Shown: piece by piece, positions 36,441 through 44,779 of the stretch
How the letters are laid out: each line of letters begins with the position of its first letter
Numbering within the stretch: position 1 is the first letter of the stretch
NCBI RefSeq assembly: GCF_016725325.1
Contig: NZ_CP068083.1
Location: 1,736,001 to 1,800,000 of the forward strand
DNA length: 64,000 bases
Source: Sphingobacterium spiritivorum
Lineage (GTDB): Bacteria > Bacteroidota > Bacteroidia > Sphingobacteriales > Sphingobacteriaceae
Direction of reading: 5' to 3'
Position numbers and translations under genes: made by a program
Notes under the pieces: model-generated
What the model was told of the DNA's origin: nothing
Databases searched by the model: none
The model's input: the letters and a program-made list of their open reading frames with translations, nothing else

Positions 36441-37511
36441 CTAAATTATACCCTTCTCTACCATAACACTACAATACTCGACTACATCGAAGCCTATATT
36501 GGCAATGACCTTATTGCGAATATCGGACTGCCGAGCCTCTAACTCGTCGAAGTCTATGGATGACAGCAACTTACCGGGACTAGTAATCTCAATCATATCG
36601 TCAAAGATGGCGACCTTGATATCTCTGCCGTGAGTGCATAGTCACGATGAACGACCGCATTCCGAATAGCCTCCCGAACAGCCACTACGGGATATTGCCA
36701 ACGGGTATTGGTATACACGCCTTCTACAGTCGCCGATTTATTGATATGCCGCAATACAAATTCGTACGCCTGCTCTGCCTGTTCGCCGATATGCGTATCA
36801 ATGGTTTTCTGGTCGATGAACGCACCTGTGTCCGCACCCTTGAACCTGGCGCACTCGATCTTGGGGTAGGGAAAATACCGCCTGCGGAGGGGACTATCAG
36901 AAAACAAGATTGGTGCATGAGTAGGCACTGGGCTTTCCCTGAAATATCCTTACCAATTCCAATTTGCGCAAAGCTGTCTCATCCAATCTCTCTGCTGTAC
37001 GCTCTTCATAGAATAACCGGAATCTCCCAAGATCCAAATCCCCTATATGATCATCCAATACGACTTCACTATCATAGGATACATTTCTTTTCTGGCGCTC
37101 TAGTTCGGCAATGATGTTTTCATCGGCCAGGTGGTTAGATGAACCTACACGTATATAGGTTCCTTCGAGCTTCCCTTTTGCTTTAATATAATATAGAAAA
37201 TTGCTTCCCCGATGGATATGGACTCTAATAAAATGGGCGCCATCGACCTGCTGGAAAGATATCTCGGGTACGATAATGGGTTGGCAGTGATCAAAAATAA
37301 TATTGCTGATCTGTTCTTCGAGAAAAAGGAGTTCATCTTCGGGCAAACCTACCAATTTACGGTGATCATCCTGTACACCAATAATCAACTCACCCCCTGC
37401 ATCGTTCGCAAACGCCACAATAGTCTTCGCAAGCTCTAAAGGCTTATTCAGCTGCTGCTTAAACTCTAAACGCCTACCTTCGGGTTGATTAATCAATAAT
37501 GCAAGGTTCAT
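36441..37511 (-). pseudogene. AlbA_2/HATPase-type ATP-binding gene, frameshifted and truncated
   Basis: The 5' part (36897-37511) encodes an AlbA_2 domain: EGRRLEFKQQLNKPLELAKT followed by IVAFANDAGGELIIGVQDDH. After a frameshift near 36910 the frame continues as SPLRRRYFPYPKIECARFKG and VVAVREAIRNAVVHRDYALT. A second shift near 36620 leads to IKVAIFDDMIEITSPGKLLS and RNKVIANIGFD, where the protein stops early at 36441. An intact gene of this type has a longer C-terminal region. Thus it is a pseudogene with two frameshifts and a lost end. Confidence 0.8.
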
Positions 37512-37915
37512 AAAGACAAAAGTACGAAAATTAACTCATCTCTGACTGTTCAATGCATTCCACGATAACTCCCATGCCGGCGCACATGCAATGTCATTAA
37601 GTTAAGGATACAAATACCGTTTTATTCATGCTGAGGGTACCGAAGCATCTAAAAAAGCATAGTGCATAAAATCTTTCACTGCGTTCAAGATGACAAAAAA
37701 CGCTAACCTAATACTATTGGGCGCACGTGTGTCACATAAATAAACATCAAGATCAGTCGATTATAAAAAACGAAACCCGGAAGTTTGAGATTGCTTTCAG
37801 AGAAAAATTACCGCATGAAGCAGATTTTGTTCAGGTATTAATAATTCGAGTCAAGCTTATTTTATTTTGCAATTTGCAAATCGCGAATTGCAAAATAAAG
37901 TATTGCCTTTATGCC
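37512..37915. other. Gene-free stretch within the island
   Basis: No supported ORF. A REP-like inverted repeat sits at 37626-37693 (separate entry). The rest, an AT-rich upstream region for the gene at 37916, shows nothing else I can name. Confidence 0.55.
37626..37693. repeat. REP-like imperfect inverted repeat
   Basis: TCATGCTGAG at 37626 followed by TACCGAAGCAT is partly complementary to ATCTTTCACTGCGTTCAAGA ending at 37693 (TCATCTTGAACGCAGTGAAA on the other strand). This resembles the scattered extragenic repeats of Bacteroidota genomes. Only one copy lies in the window. Confidence 0.5.
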
Positions 37916-38449
37916 ATGAAACGCAAACATAACGGCATGAGACCACAGGATATCGTTGTCTTGGTCAAGATCTCGACAATTCACTATGAAAATTGGCAGT
38001 TAAAAGATTTGGCGAATTCTCTATACATCAGTAATTCAGAAATATCAGAATCGTTAGAAAGAAGTGCATATGCTGGTCTGATTGATTTTGGAAAGCGCAA
38101 TGTCCATCGTGGAAATTTGTTGAATTTTCTTATACACGGAATGAAATATGTATTTCCAGCACAAGCGGGAATACTGACAAGAGGTGTGCCTACAGCTCAT
38201 TCACATCCCTTTATGCAGTCTTTTATCAGTAGCGAGCAGTCTTATGTCTGGCCGTCTTCTTCCGGATCAGTCTTGGGGCAGGCTATAGAACCTTTCTACG
38301 CCAATCAGGTTAAAGCCATCGCGGAAGATGAAGAACTATATCGATTACTCGCCCTCTTGGACGTGATAAGAGTCGGCAAACTTCGGGAAAAAGCCGTTGC
38401 AGAAAAAGAGTTGAAAGAAGAATTATCAGCCAATGTCAAATCATACTAA
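37916..38449 (+). CDS. Winged-helix-like protein paired with a nucleotidyltransferase
   Basis: I chose the ATG at 37916 (MKRKHNGMRPQDIVVLVKIS), giving 177 aa; the longer frame starts within the REP region. The segment YENWQLKDLANSLYISNSEI and SESLERSAYAGLIDFGKRNV looks like a helix-turn-helix, followed by a proline-rich VFPAQAGILTRGVPTAHSHP. This gene type usually precedes an AbiEii-like nucleotidyltransferase. Here the next gene is broken. It may act as a repressor or antitoxin; the function is inferred. Confidence 0.68.
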   Translation: MKRKHNGMRPQDIVVLVKISTIHYENWQLKDLANSLYISNSEISESLERSAYAGLIDFGKRNVHRGNLLNFLIHGMKYVFPAQAGILTRGVPTAHSHPFMQSFISSEQSYVWPSSSGSVLGQAIEPFYANQVKAIAEDEELYRLLALLDVIRVGKLREKAVAEKELKEELSANVKSY

Positions 38450-38731
38450 TATCGTACGGATCAAGGCCGTAAACAACGCCCTACAAGAGTTACGTGACCA
38501 TGTGGTCTTCGTAGGAGGAGCAACAATATCTTTATATGCCGACCGGCCTGTCCTTGAGGTGAGGCCGACTGATGATATTGATGTGATTGTCGAGACACCT
38601 AATTACAAACAGTGACAGCAATTGGAAGAATAGCTGAGATTGAGTCGGGTGTAATCTGTCGCTTCAAAATCAAGGGTATCACCGTTGACATTATGCCCAC
38701 AGATGACCCATCTGTAGGATTCAACAATAAA
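38433..38731 (+). pseudogene. AbiEii-like nucleotidyltransferase, interrupted
   Basis: The frame begins MSNHTNIVRIKAVNNALQEL, overlapping the previous gene by 17 nt. FVGGATISLYADRP and RPTDDIDVIVE show the GG...D-x-D nucleotidyltransferase core. A stop arises near 38612 at NYKQ, after which a shifted frame continues as IESGVICRFKIKGITVDIMP and ends at GFNNK. An intact homologue would continue for about 100 residues. The gene is disrupted by at least a frameshift and loss of the C-terminal half. Confidence 0.72.
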
Positions 38732-38732
38732 T

Positions 38733-38903
38733 GTTCAGCATGTACAAGAAAAAATTTCTACTCTTGTTGCAGAAAACAAATCAAAGGGAAGGTTTTTTGC
38801 TTTATCAAGTGTAGGGAGATTACTTGAAGGTTTGGATATCGAAGATAAGTTGAAAAGTGAGATACAGGTAGGTGATTTGGTAAAAGCTATCAATATAATT
38901 TAA
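38733..38903 (+). pseudogene. C-terminal fragment of an unrecognised gene
   Basis: Directly after the broken nucleotidyltransferase an open frame reads VQHVQEKISTLVAENKSKGR, then FFALSSVGRLLEGLDIEDKL and ends in KAINII. It lacks a start and looks like the last 56 residues of another protein, perhaps joined here by a deletion. I do not recognise its family. Confidence 0.5.
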
Positions 38904-38909
38904 AATTGT

Positions 38910-39605
38910 ATGGAAAAGGAATTTATTCCGATTGAAGATAGAAGGGTTTATTTCTTATTCCGTAGAGGGAAACGAGAACATATAGAGGCTCTTTTCAATA
39001 CTGGAGAAGTGTATATTAACTCTGTTGATTTTATTCGAAACTGTGATAACAACTGGGAACGATCTAACGAAGAAGATGGGATACATGGCCGTAACTATCT
39101 CGGCGAAGGTAAAGTAATACTTTGCGAGATCGGAGGGGATTTCGACAAAGATGGTACAACTTTCGACGCAAAGGATATTTTGATTAGACATGATAATTTG
39201 CAAAAAGGTAATATTTATTGTCTTACCGGGATATATTCAGAACATTTCTCGGGGAATAGGAATGAAATTAGATTTGAAACGCAATCATTTGGCGATACTG
39301 TGATCTTCATCCATAAACCAAAGGTTTTTATAGATCGTATCAGTAAAGCCTTAACCGATTTGGGGTATAGCAGTTGTATTTCAAATAAAGTCAACTATTA
39401 TGCAAACAACTACTCTGGTGGAGTTGGCTTATTTAGAAAGCATGAAAAATTTAAGCACCAACAGGAGTTTAGAATATTCGTTCCCAACGATAGAGTTGAG
39501 CCTATCAAATTGCAGATAGGTCCGTTAAATGATATCGCACAATTAGGTATGGGCGTACTTAAGTTAAAGTATACAGATGATAAAGAACAGTTGATTTACC
39601 TTTAG
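38910..39605 (+). CDS. DUF2971-like protein (231 aa)
   Basis: The protein begins MEKEFIPIEDRRVYFLFRRG and runs HIEALFNTGEVYINSVDFIR, and its end includes FKHQQEFRIFVPNDRVEPIK. The EFRIFV motif parallels EYRFVFP in the island's other DUF2971 gene (35518), and the overall length fits. I infer the same broad family, though the N-terminal part is divergent. It starts 6 nt after the decayed fragment at 38903. Its role is unknown. Confidence 0.6.
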   Translation: MEKEFIPIEDRRVYFLFRRGKREHIEALFNTGEVYINSVDFIRNCDNNWERSNEEDGIHGRNYLGEGKVILCEIGGDFDKDGTTFDAKDILIRHDNLQKGNIYCLTGIYSEHFSGNRNEIRFETQSFGDTVIFIHKPKVFIDRISKALTDLGYSSCISNKVNYYANNYSGGVGLFRKHEKFKHQQEFRIFVPNDRVEPIKLQIGPLNDIAQLGMGVLKLKYTDDKEQLIYL

Positions 39606-39885
39606 TTACTAATAGAATGTACTTTTTCCGTTTAGTTTTTTAACATTCTGTGTATTCATGAGGCCGAATGTGTTTCACAATCGCTGAAAAAATGTAAACT
39701 AGTAAATATGAAAACATATTGGTTCGTTTTCCACTAATATTTCTTTCACATATATTAAGAACTCCTTATCTTAGCATAATAGCAATTGCAGCTAAGACGT
39801 ATGTCAAACCAGTACGTTATTCGATGAGTTCGAAAAAGTAACACTTGTAAAAGCCAGATAAAGAAACTAAAACCCAATAGTGGAT

Positions 39886-39902
39886 ATTCCCCTACGGGCT
39901 AC
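39886..39902 (+). repeat. Right attachment site (attR) of the island
   Basis: An exact 17-nt copy of the tRNA-Glu 3' end (ATTCCCCTACGGGCTAC). It stops matching one base on either side: T instead of G upstream and T instead of A downstream. It marks the right end of the 9.9-kb insertion and is directly followed by the old tRNA terminator. Confidence 0.88.
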
Positions 39903-39903
39903 T

Positions 39904-39948
39904 AAACAGGACAAATGAAAATATATTTCATTTGTCCTGTTTTTATTT
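39904..39948 (+). terminator. Original tRNA-Glu terminator, now outside the island
   Basis: AAACAGGACAAATGAAA pairs with TTTCATTTGTCCTGTTT (17-bp arms 39904-39920 and 39926-39942), with a T-run after. This is what would have followed the tRNA before insertion. Confidence 0.85.
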
Positions 39949-40148
39949 TGGGATAATCTGTTATTTATCTGAAAGATAGAATTTGCAGTTACATTCATTC
40001 GTATGATAAAACCTATAGATCTAAAAAGTAATTGATTATTTTGAAAAAAACCGGATATTTAAGTTTGGTATTATACGATCTGTAGAAAAACTAGTTATTA
40101 AATGTAGTTTTATTTTGCAATAGGGTCTTTATTTTTCAACAATCAAAA

Positions 40149-41261
40149 ATGAATATTTCTCGAAAGAACTTTTTGAAAGCGATGGTTGGCGCCCCTATTT
40201 TTCTGTCTATGCAGAAGGAGGGAATATTTCTCTTTAACAAAGAAGATGCATTCATTGATAAACTTTTACCTGCTTCAAAAGGTGGTGGTTTCGCTATGGA
40301 TGATTACTGGATATGGGATCCGTCAGTGATAAAAGGAGAAGATGGAAAATATCATATGTTTGCCTCAAGGTGGAGTAAAAAATATGGATTTGGAAATTGG
40401 GTTACCAATTCTGAAGTGGTGAGAGCTGTATCTGACACACCCGAAGGGCCGTATGAATTTGTCGAAGTTGTACTGCCTGCGAGAGGAAAAGAATATTTTG
40501 ATGGCTGTACTACACACAATCCGCGTATTATAAAAACGGATGGATACTATGTACTCTATTACTTTGGTAATACTTACAGCGATCCGGCCCCTCAGTATGA
40601 TGAAGACGTATGGAACAACGGAGTGGCGCATAAAGCCTGGATGAATAAAAGGATAGGAATGGCTTATTCCAAATCCATAAAAGGTCCATGGACGCGGTCA
40701 GATTCTCCCATACTATCTCCCCGGCCGGGAAAATGGGATGCTTCGATTACCTCAAACCCCTCTCCTGTAGTATTACCGGATAAAAGCATTTACCTTGTTT
40801 ATAAATCCTCTCCGGCAGATCATAATCCCCCTTTGCTTTTGGGTGCTGCAATGGCAAAAACTTTTAAAGGCCCTTACAACAGGATATCTGATAATCCAAT
40901 ATTTTCATTTCATTCCCTGAAAAATAAAGCTAACGATGTTGAAGATCCTTTTGTATGGTGGAATGGAAAATCGTATGAACTAATCATGAAAGACAGATTC
41001 GGGCATATATGCGGAGAAGAAGGCGGTGGAATTCATGCTTCTTCGCGTGACGGGATCAATTGGGAGCTTTCTTCTCCTGTCAAAGCGTATTCCAAAAAAA
41101 TCCGATGGGATGACGGAACTGAAACCGTTCAGGCGAATTTCGAAAGGCCGTTTTTATTATTTGAAGATGGGAAGCCAACTCACCTTTTTGCAGCGACAGG
41201 CAGCGGAAATGGTTCCTACAGTTTTGACCGTACATGGAATATGGTCATACCTCTGAAATAG
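40149..41261 (+). CDS. Secreted GH43-like five-bladed beta-propeller glycosidase
   Basis: The 370-aa protein starts MNISRKNFLKAMVGAPIFLS, with an export signal containing SRKNFLK, a possible twin-arginine-like signal with a single R. DDYWIWDPSVIKGEDGKYHM, NPRIIKTDGYYVLYYFGNTY and DVEDPFVWWNGKSYELIMKD show the repeated D-P-(S/F) blades of GH43-type propellers, with candidate acidic catalytic residues in WDPSV and VEDPF. The substrate is unknown. It is just outside the island and alone. Confidence 0.8.
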   Translation: MNISRKNFLKAMVGAPIFLSMQKEGIFLFNKEDAFIDKLLPASKGGGFAMDDYWIWDPSVIKGEDGKYHMFASRWSKKYGFGNWVTNSEVVRAVSDTPEGPYEFVEVVLPARGKEYFDGCTTHNPRIIKTDGYYVLYYFGNTYSDPAPQYDEDVWNNGVAHKAWMNKRIGMAYSKSIKGPWTRSDSPILSPRPGKWDASITSNPSPVVLPDKSIYLVYKSSPADHNPPLLLGAAMAKTFKGPYNRISDNPIFSFHSLKNKANDVEDPFVWWNGKSYELIMKDRFGHICGEEGGGIHASSRDGINWELSSPVKAYSKKIRWDDGTETVQANFERPFLLFEDGKPTHLFAATGSGNGSYSFDRTWNMVIPLK

Positions 41262-41311
41262 TGAGTAATCTGGAATTAAACAAACTACGACTGTTGTAAT
41301 TCAGCGAAAAG

Positions 41312-41367
41312 CAAAAGAAGCCCTCTCCTCGATTTTTCTGCAGTTGAGACTGACGGGGGCTTTTTAG
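41312..41367 (+). terminator. Putative terminator of the GH43-like gene
   Basis: AAGCCCTCTC and GGGGGCTTTTT form a stem with a long internal loop, ending in a T-run. The middle of the hairpin is poorly paired, so confidence is moderate. Confidence 0.5.
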
Positions 41368-41539
41368 CCAGGCAGAAAAACGGAACAACTTCAATATAGA
41401 TCTTCCTATCACAGATTAGAAAGCAAATGAACTTAATTTGCTATATCTGTTATGTATTCAAAACAGAGTGTAATCTGACCAACACTTATACTATAAAAGT
41501 ATATTCTCTCCATCTGTTATTTAAGATTTGTTAAAAAGA

Positions 41540-41571
41540 TTTGGTATTTCAATATTTTGAAAATACATTTG
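41540..41571 (+). promoter_or_regulatory. Promoter of the siderophore-type TonB receptor
   Basis: TTTG at 41540-41543, a 20-nt spacer and TACATTTG at 41564-41571 form a near-perfect promoter. The expected start (about 41577) leaves a 240-nt leader. Confidence 0.65.
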
Positions 41572-41816
41572 CTATTGTTTTTATTTAGACTTAATATATA
41601 TAAATGAAAATGCATTCAAATAATTAATAGAGTCAGAGCAATTAACATGCTGGTAGCAAGCGTATTGCTTCTATTCTTATTTTGTTTTTCAGGTTATACA
41701 GTTATTCTCGTTTGGATAATATAGTTAGGGTAGAGGTATTATGATGGCAGCGTATGATCTGATAGATAATTAATCATATAGTTCAATCTAATACTTACAC
41801 ATAACCAAAAACAAAA

Positions 41817-44204
41817 ATGTATCATTCTTTAAAAAACAGTAAATCACTACTCCTTCTTTTCCAAATATTATTCTTCATGATCTGTTCCGGGAATATCAAT
41901 GCCCAGGAGAACAGAAGCGGCATTATTACTGGTCGGGTCTCCACAACAGATGGTAAATCTGCAGCATACAGTACAGTAAAACTTTCCGGTGGAAGAAGTA
42001 TAAGTGTCGATAAAGATGGCCGCTATACATTTGAAAATATGGAGGCCGGAACCTACATTATTACCGTAAGTTTTGTGGGGTTGCCGGAGCAATCTCAGAC
42101 TGTGCAGCTTGCAGACGGAGAAAAAAAGATCGCCGATTTTGTTCTGTCAGCAGACGGCAAGACATTGGATGAAATTCTTATTATCGGACAAAAATATATC
42201 ATCACTTCTAAAAAGGAGAGTGATTATGTAGCACGGTTACCACTTAAAAATCTGGAAAATTCTCAGGTCTACAGTGTGGTGGATAAAGAATTAATCAAAG
42301 AACAAATGGCACTGACTCTGGAAGAATCATTTAGAAATGTACCAGGAGCTGCGCCATCCAAGACCGGAGCCGGAATGCCTTCTTTCTTTTCCAGAGGGTT
42401 TCAGACCAGTGAAAACTTTAGAAATGGTATGGCCACCTACTTGCGCACAGGAATCGACCTGGCTGAAGTGGAGCGGGTGGAAACTATCAAAGGTCCAACA
42501 TCAACATTATTTGGGGCACAGATGACTTCCTTTGGCGGTATTGTTAACTACATTACAAAAAAGCCATATGAGACCTTTGGCGGAGAGGTAAGTTATACGG
42601 TGGGAAGCTGGGATATGAACCGGTTAACAGCTGATATTAACACACCTGTTAAGATTGGGGACGGCGTATTATTCAGATTGAATCTGGCACGTCAAAAAGA
42701 GAATTCTTTCCAGGATCAGGGAAATAACGGAACAGTACTTATTGCCCCCAGTCTTTCATATCAGGTCAATGACCGGCTGAAACTGACACTTGATGCTGAT
42801 TTTTATGCTGTTCGTGGCATCACTCCGGCGGGTTGGATGATCGATTCCAAGCTCGGGAAAACAAGTTTTGACCAGCTTCATCTGGACTATCGGCAGTCTC
42901 TTAACGACAATTCATTAGTTAGTAAACAATCTTCCAGCAACGTCTTGTTTCAGGCAGATTATAAAATTTCAGATAAATGGCTTTCGCAGACTAAATACGC
43001 CTGGGGAAGTGGTGGATACGATGATCTTTATATTTTTGATATGATCTGGAAGACAGATAGTCTGGTGGACAGGACATTGCGTGTTTTCACAGACGAAGAG
43101 TCTGCACGTAAAAACTTTCAGCAGAATTTCATTGGAGATTTTCTTATCGGAAAGTTCCGAAACAGATTGGTTGTCGGATTTGACTATATGTCTAACTATA
43201 GAAAAACACGTTACGATGGTTTAGGTTATGGAACACCGGTATTTGCACCTGCGCAGTTATACAATCTTCCGGCAACACCTGTGATTCGGATAGAGAATGT
43301 CAGTGCAGTCCTGGCCGGACGAAATACGGGACAGAATGTGACCAAAGAAGCAAGTTACAGTGCTTATGTATCTGATGTATTTAATGTGACAGATCGGTTA
43401 CTGGCGATGGCAAGTCTGCGGGTAGACCGGTTTATCAGTGAAGGGACGACCAATACACTGACAAGAGTACAGACCGGGAATTATAACCAAACAGCCCTTT
43501 CCCCTAAATTTGGATTGGTTTACAATGTATGGAAAGAAAAAGTCTCTTTATTTGCTAATTACATGAACGGCTTCAAGAATGTGCCGAACCGTTTGCAGCC
43601 GGATGGAGTTGTTTCGGTATTTAAACCGCAATGGGCAAATCAGCTGGAAGGAGGGTTCAAAGTCGAGTTGTCTGATGTGTTCAATGCAACAGTGAGTTAT
43701 TACGATATTGACGTTACAAATAGTCTGCGTACAGAGGCGCGGGATGGTAAGAATTATACTGTACAAGATGGAACACAGAGCAGTAAAGGTCTTGAAGTGG
43801 AGTTAATAGGTAAACCTTTTACGGGTTTTAATTATGTGGCAAGTTATGGATATAATGATAATGAATTTGTAAGTGGGACGAATGTAGGTAAACGGGCATT
43901 GGGTACTCCTGAACATGTTATCAATGTCTGGGCAAGTTATGCGCTGACTAGCGGACAGTTGAAAGGACTGGGGCTTGGCGTCGGAAATTCCTATATTTCA
44001 AAAGCATATCTGGATGCTGCAAATACATTTACTTTGGGAGCCTATAACTTGCTGGATGCGACGCTGTTCTACAACAGACCAAAATATAGTTTTCGTATTA
44101 AAGCAAATAATATCCTTGATAAACAATACTGGGTAAGTGACGGCTATTATGCCAGACCGCAAAAGCCATTTAATTTTATGGCAAGCGTTGCGTATAAATT
44201 TTAA
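41817..44204 (+). CDS. TonB-dependent siderophore-type receptor
   Basis: The 795-aa outer-membrane protein imports an iron-chelate or similar ligand, powered by TonB. After the signal peptide comes a carboxypeptidase-like domain (residues 35-110, GRVSTTDGKSAAYSTVKLSG), then a plug (EQMALTLEESFRNVPGAAPS near 165-180; VERVETIKGPTSTLFGAQMT), and a beta-barrel ending RPQKPFNFMASVAYKF with the usual terminal phenylalanine. The order resembles the FhuE/FoxA class. No adjacent siderophore transporter genes are in the window. Confidence 0.88.
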   Translation: MYHSLKNSKSLLLLFQILFFMICSGNINAQENRSGIITGRVSTTDGKSAAYSTVKLSGGRSISVDKDGRYTFENMEAGTYIITVSFVGLPEQSQTVQLADGEKKIADFVLSADGKTLDEILIIGQKYIITSKKESDYVARLPLKNLENSQVYSVVDKELIKEQMALTLEESFRNVPGAAPSKTGAGMPSFFSRGFQTSENFRNGMATYLRTGIDLAEVERVETIKGPTSTLFGAQMTSFGGIVNYITKKPYETFGGEVSYTVGSWDMNRLTADINTPVKIGDGVLFRLNLARQKENSFQDQGNNGTVLIAPSLSYQVNDRLKLTLDADFYAVRGITPAGWMIDSKLGKTSFDQLHLDYRQSLNDNSLVSKQSSSNVLFQADYKISDKWLSQTKYAWGSGGYDDLYIFDMIWKTDSLVDRTLRVFTDEESARKNFQQNFIGDFLIGKFRNRLVVGFDYMSNYRKTRYDGLGYGTPVFAPAQLYNLPATPVIRIENVSAVLAGRNTGQNVTKEASYSAYVSDVFNVTDRLLAMASLRVDRFISEGTTNTLTRVQTGNYNQTALSPKFGLVYNVWKEKVSLFANYMNGFKNVPNRLQPDGVVSVFKPQWANQLEGGFKVELSDVFNATVSYYDIDVTNSLRTEARDGKNYTVQDGTQSSKGLEVELIGKPFTGFNYVASYGYNDNEFVSGTNVGKRALGTPEHVINVWASYALTSGQLKGLGLGVGNSYISKAYLDAANTFTLGAYNLLDATLFYNRPKYSFRIKANNILDKQYWVSDGYYARPQKPFNFMASVAYKF

Positions 44205-44210
44205 ATTTTC

Positions 44211-44260
44211 TCCGGATCTCTGTATAGCTGACATCTCATGTCTGTAGATGGAGATCCGGA
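44211..44260 (+). terminator. Terminator-like hairpin after the siderophore receptor
   Basis: TCCGGATCTC (44211-44220) and GAGATCCGGA (44251-44260) form a 10-bp stem with a 30-nt internal region that contains a nested ACAT/ATGT pair. A T-rich tract (TTATTTCTTC) follows. Confidence 0.65.
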
Positions 44261-44544
44261 TTATTTCTTCCTTTGTTTAGGAAGCTTTACTAATTATTCC
44301 CTGTTATTGATCCCCATATAAATCTGCAAACCCGCAGATATTTCCTGAAGTTTTCCATTTTAAGGCAGCGAAGCGATGAAAGCAAACCGGCTGATTTAAT
44401 TCTTAAATGTGCAATAATTCTTTAGTAAAAGAAGAGTATAGGGTTAAAATCTTCATGTAATCAGTATTTATTTAGAAAAAATTTAAATTTATAAAGCTCA
44501 TTAAATCAGCTGTTTATTCGTTATTATAGATTTCTAAAAGAATA

Positions 44545-44590
44545 AATATCTATAAAGTCTATAGTTTTTATAGATATTGTAATATATTTG
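44545..44590 (+). promoter_or_regulatory. SusC promoter with 12-bp inverted-repeat operator
   Basis: AATATCTATAAA (44545-44556) and TTTATAGATATT (44567-44578) are perfect inverted repeats, 22 bp centre to centre. The TATATTTG -7 box follows at 44583-44590. There is no good -33 TTTG, so the repeat lies where an activator or repressor would act. Confidence 0.6.
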
Positions 44591-44652
44591 CAGGGCAATT
44601 AACAATAATCTAACGTCTAATGCCCTATAAAAAACATTTTATAATATTTCGA

Positions 44653-44670
44653 ATGTGCCCCCTGGCACAT
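44653..44670 (+). promoter_or_regulatory. GC-rich hairpin in the susC leader
   Basis: ATGTGCC and GGCACAT (7 bp) enclose a CCCT loop, about 60 nt after the predicted transcription start and 110 nt before the ATG. It is the strongest structure in the otherwise AT-rich leader. Confidence 0.5.
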
Positions 44671-44779
44671 CACATACTACATCCACAAAGAGGTAGATGC
44701 TAACGCATTATCCTTATCCTAAAAAACAAAAGTTTAGTTACTGCTAAACATCCTCTTGCTTACTTAAACTTTAATCTTA

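Larger units (their letters stand above)
29985..39885. mobile_element. Genomic island in tRNA-Glu without a visible integrase
   Basis: The element is bounded by the 17-bp direct repeats and holds no housekeeping gene. It carries a six-gene minus-strand operon, two wholly or partly decayed gene pairs, an XRE-type remnant and a REP-like repeat. Base composition of the operon looks clearly more AT-rich than the surrounding core genes. I searched the ORFs for tyrosine or serine recombinase motifs and found none, so the island is either mobilised in trans or has lost its integrase. Confidence 0.85.
39606..40148. other. Intergenic region at the right island edge
   Basis: This 543-bp stretch is AT-rich, has no supported ORF, and contains the right attachment site and a terminator (separate entries). 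I checked short frames near 39780-39880 for the C-terminus of a recombinase and did not find one. Confidence 0.55.
41262..41816. other. Intergenic region upstream of the siderophore-type receptor
   Basis: A hairpin near 41312-41367 ends the GH43-like gene. A full promoter lies at 41540-41571 and an AT-rich site with TGAAAATGCATTCA is at 41604 (low-confidence Fur-like). No ORF can be supported in this 555-bp stretch. Confidence 0.6.
44205..44779. other. Intergenic region upstream of the SusCD operon
   Basis: This 575-bp stretch contains a hairpin after the receptor gene (44211-44260), an inverted repeat with promoter (44545-44590) and a GC-rich leader hairpin (44653-44670). I see no ORF and no cobalamin riboswitch signature. 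Confidence 0.6.

Noticed and set aside
39700-39885. C-terminal remnant of a tyrosine integrase near attR
   Set aside because: The short frames there have early stops and lack the R..H-x-x-R..Y pattern.
39886-39902. A second tRNA-Glu gene at the right end of the island
   Set aside because: Only the last 17 bases of the tRNA region are present; no D-arm or anticodon arm precedes them, so it is an attachment site.
41600-41630. Fur box ahead of the siderophore-type receptor
   Set aside because: TGAAAATGCATTCA is only partly palindromic and lies downstream of the -7 element; too weak to call.
44205-44779. Cobalamin riboswitch before SusC
   Set aside because: The B12-box-like conserved segment is not present; only a short hairpin is seen.
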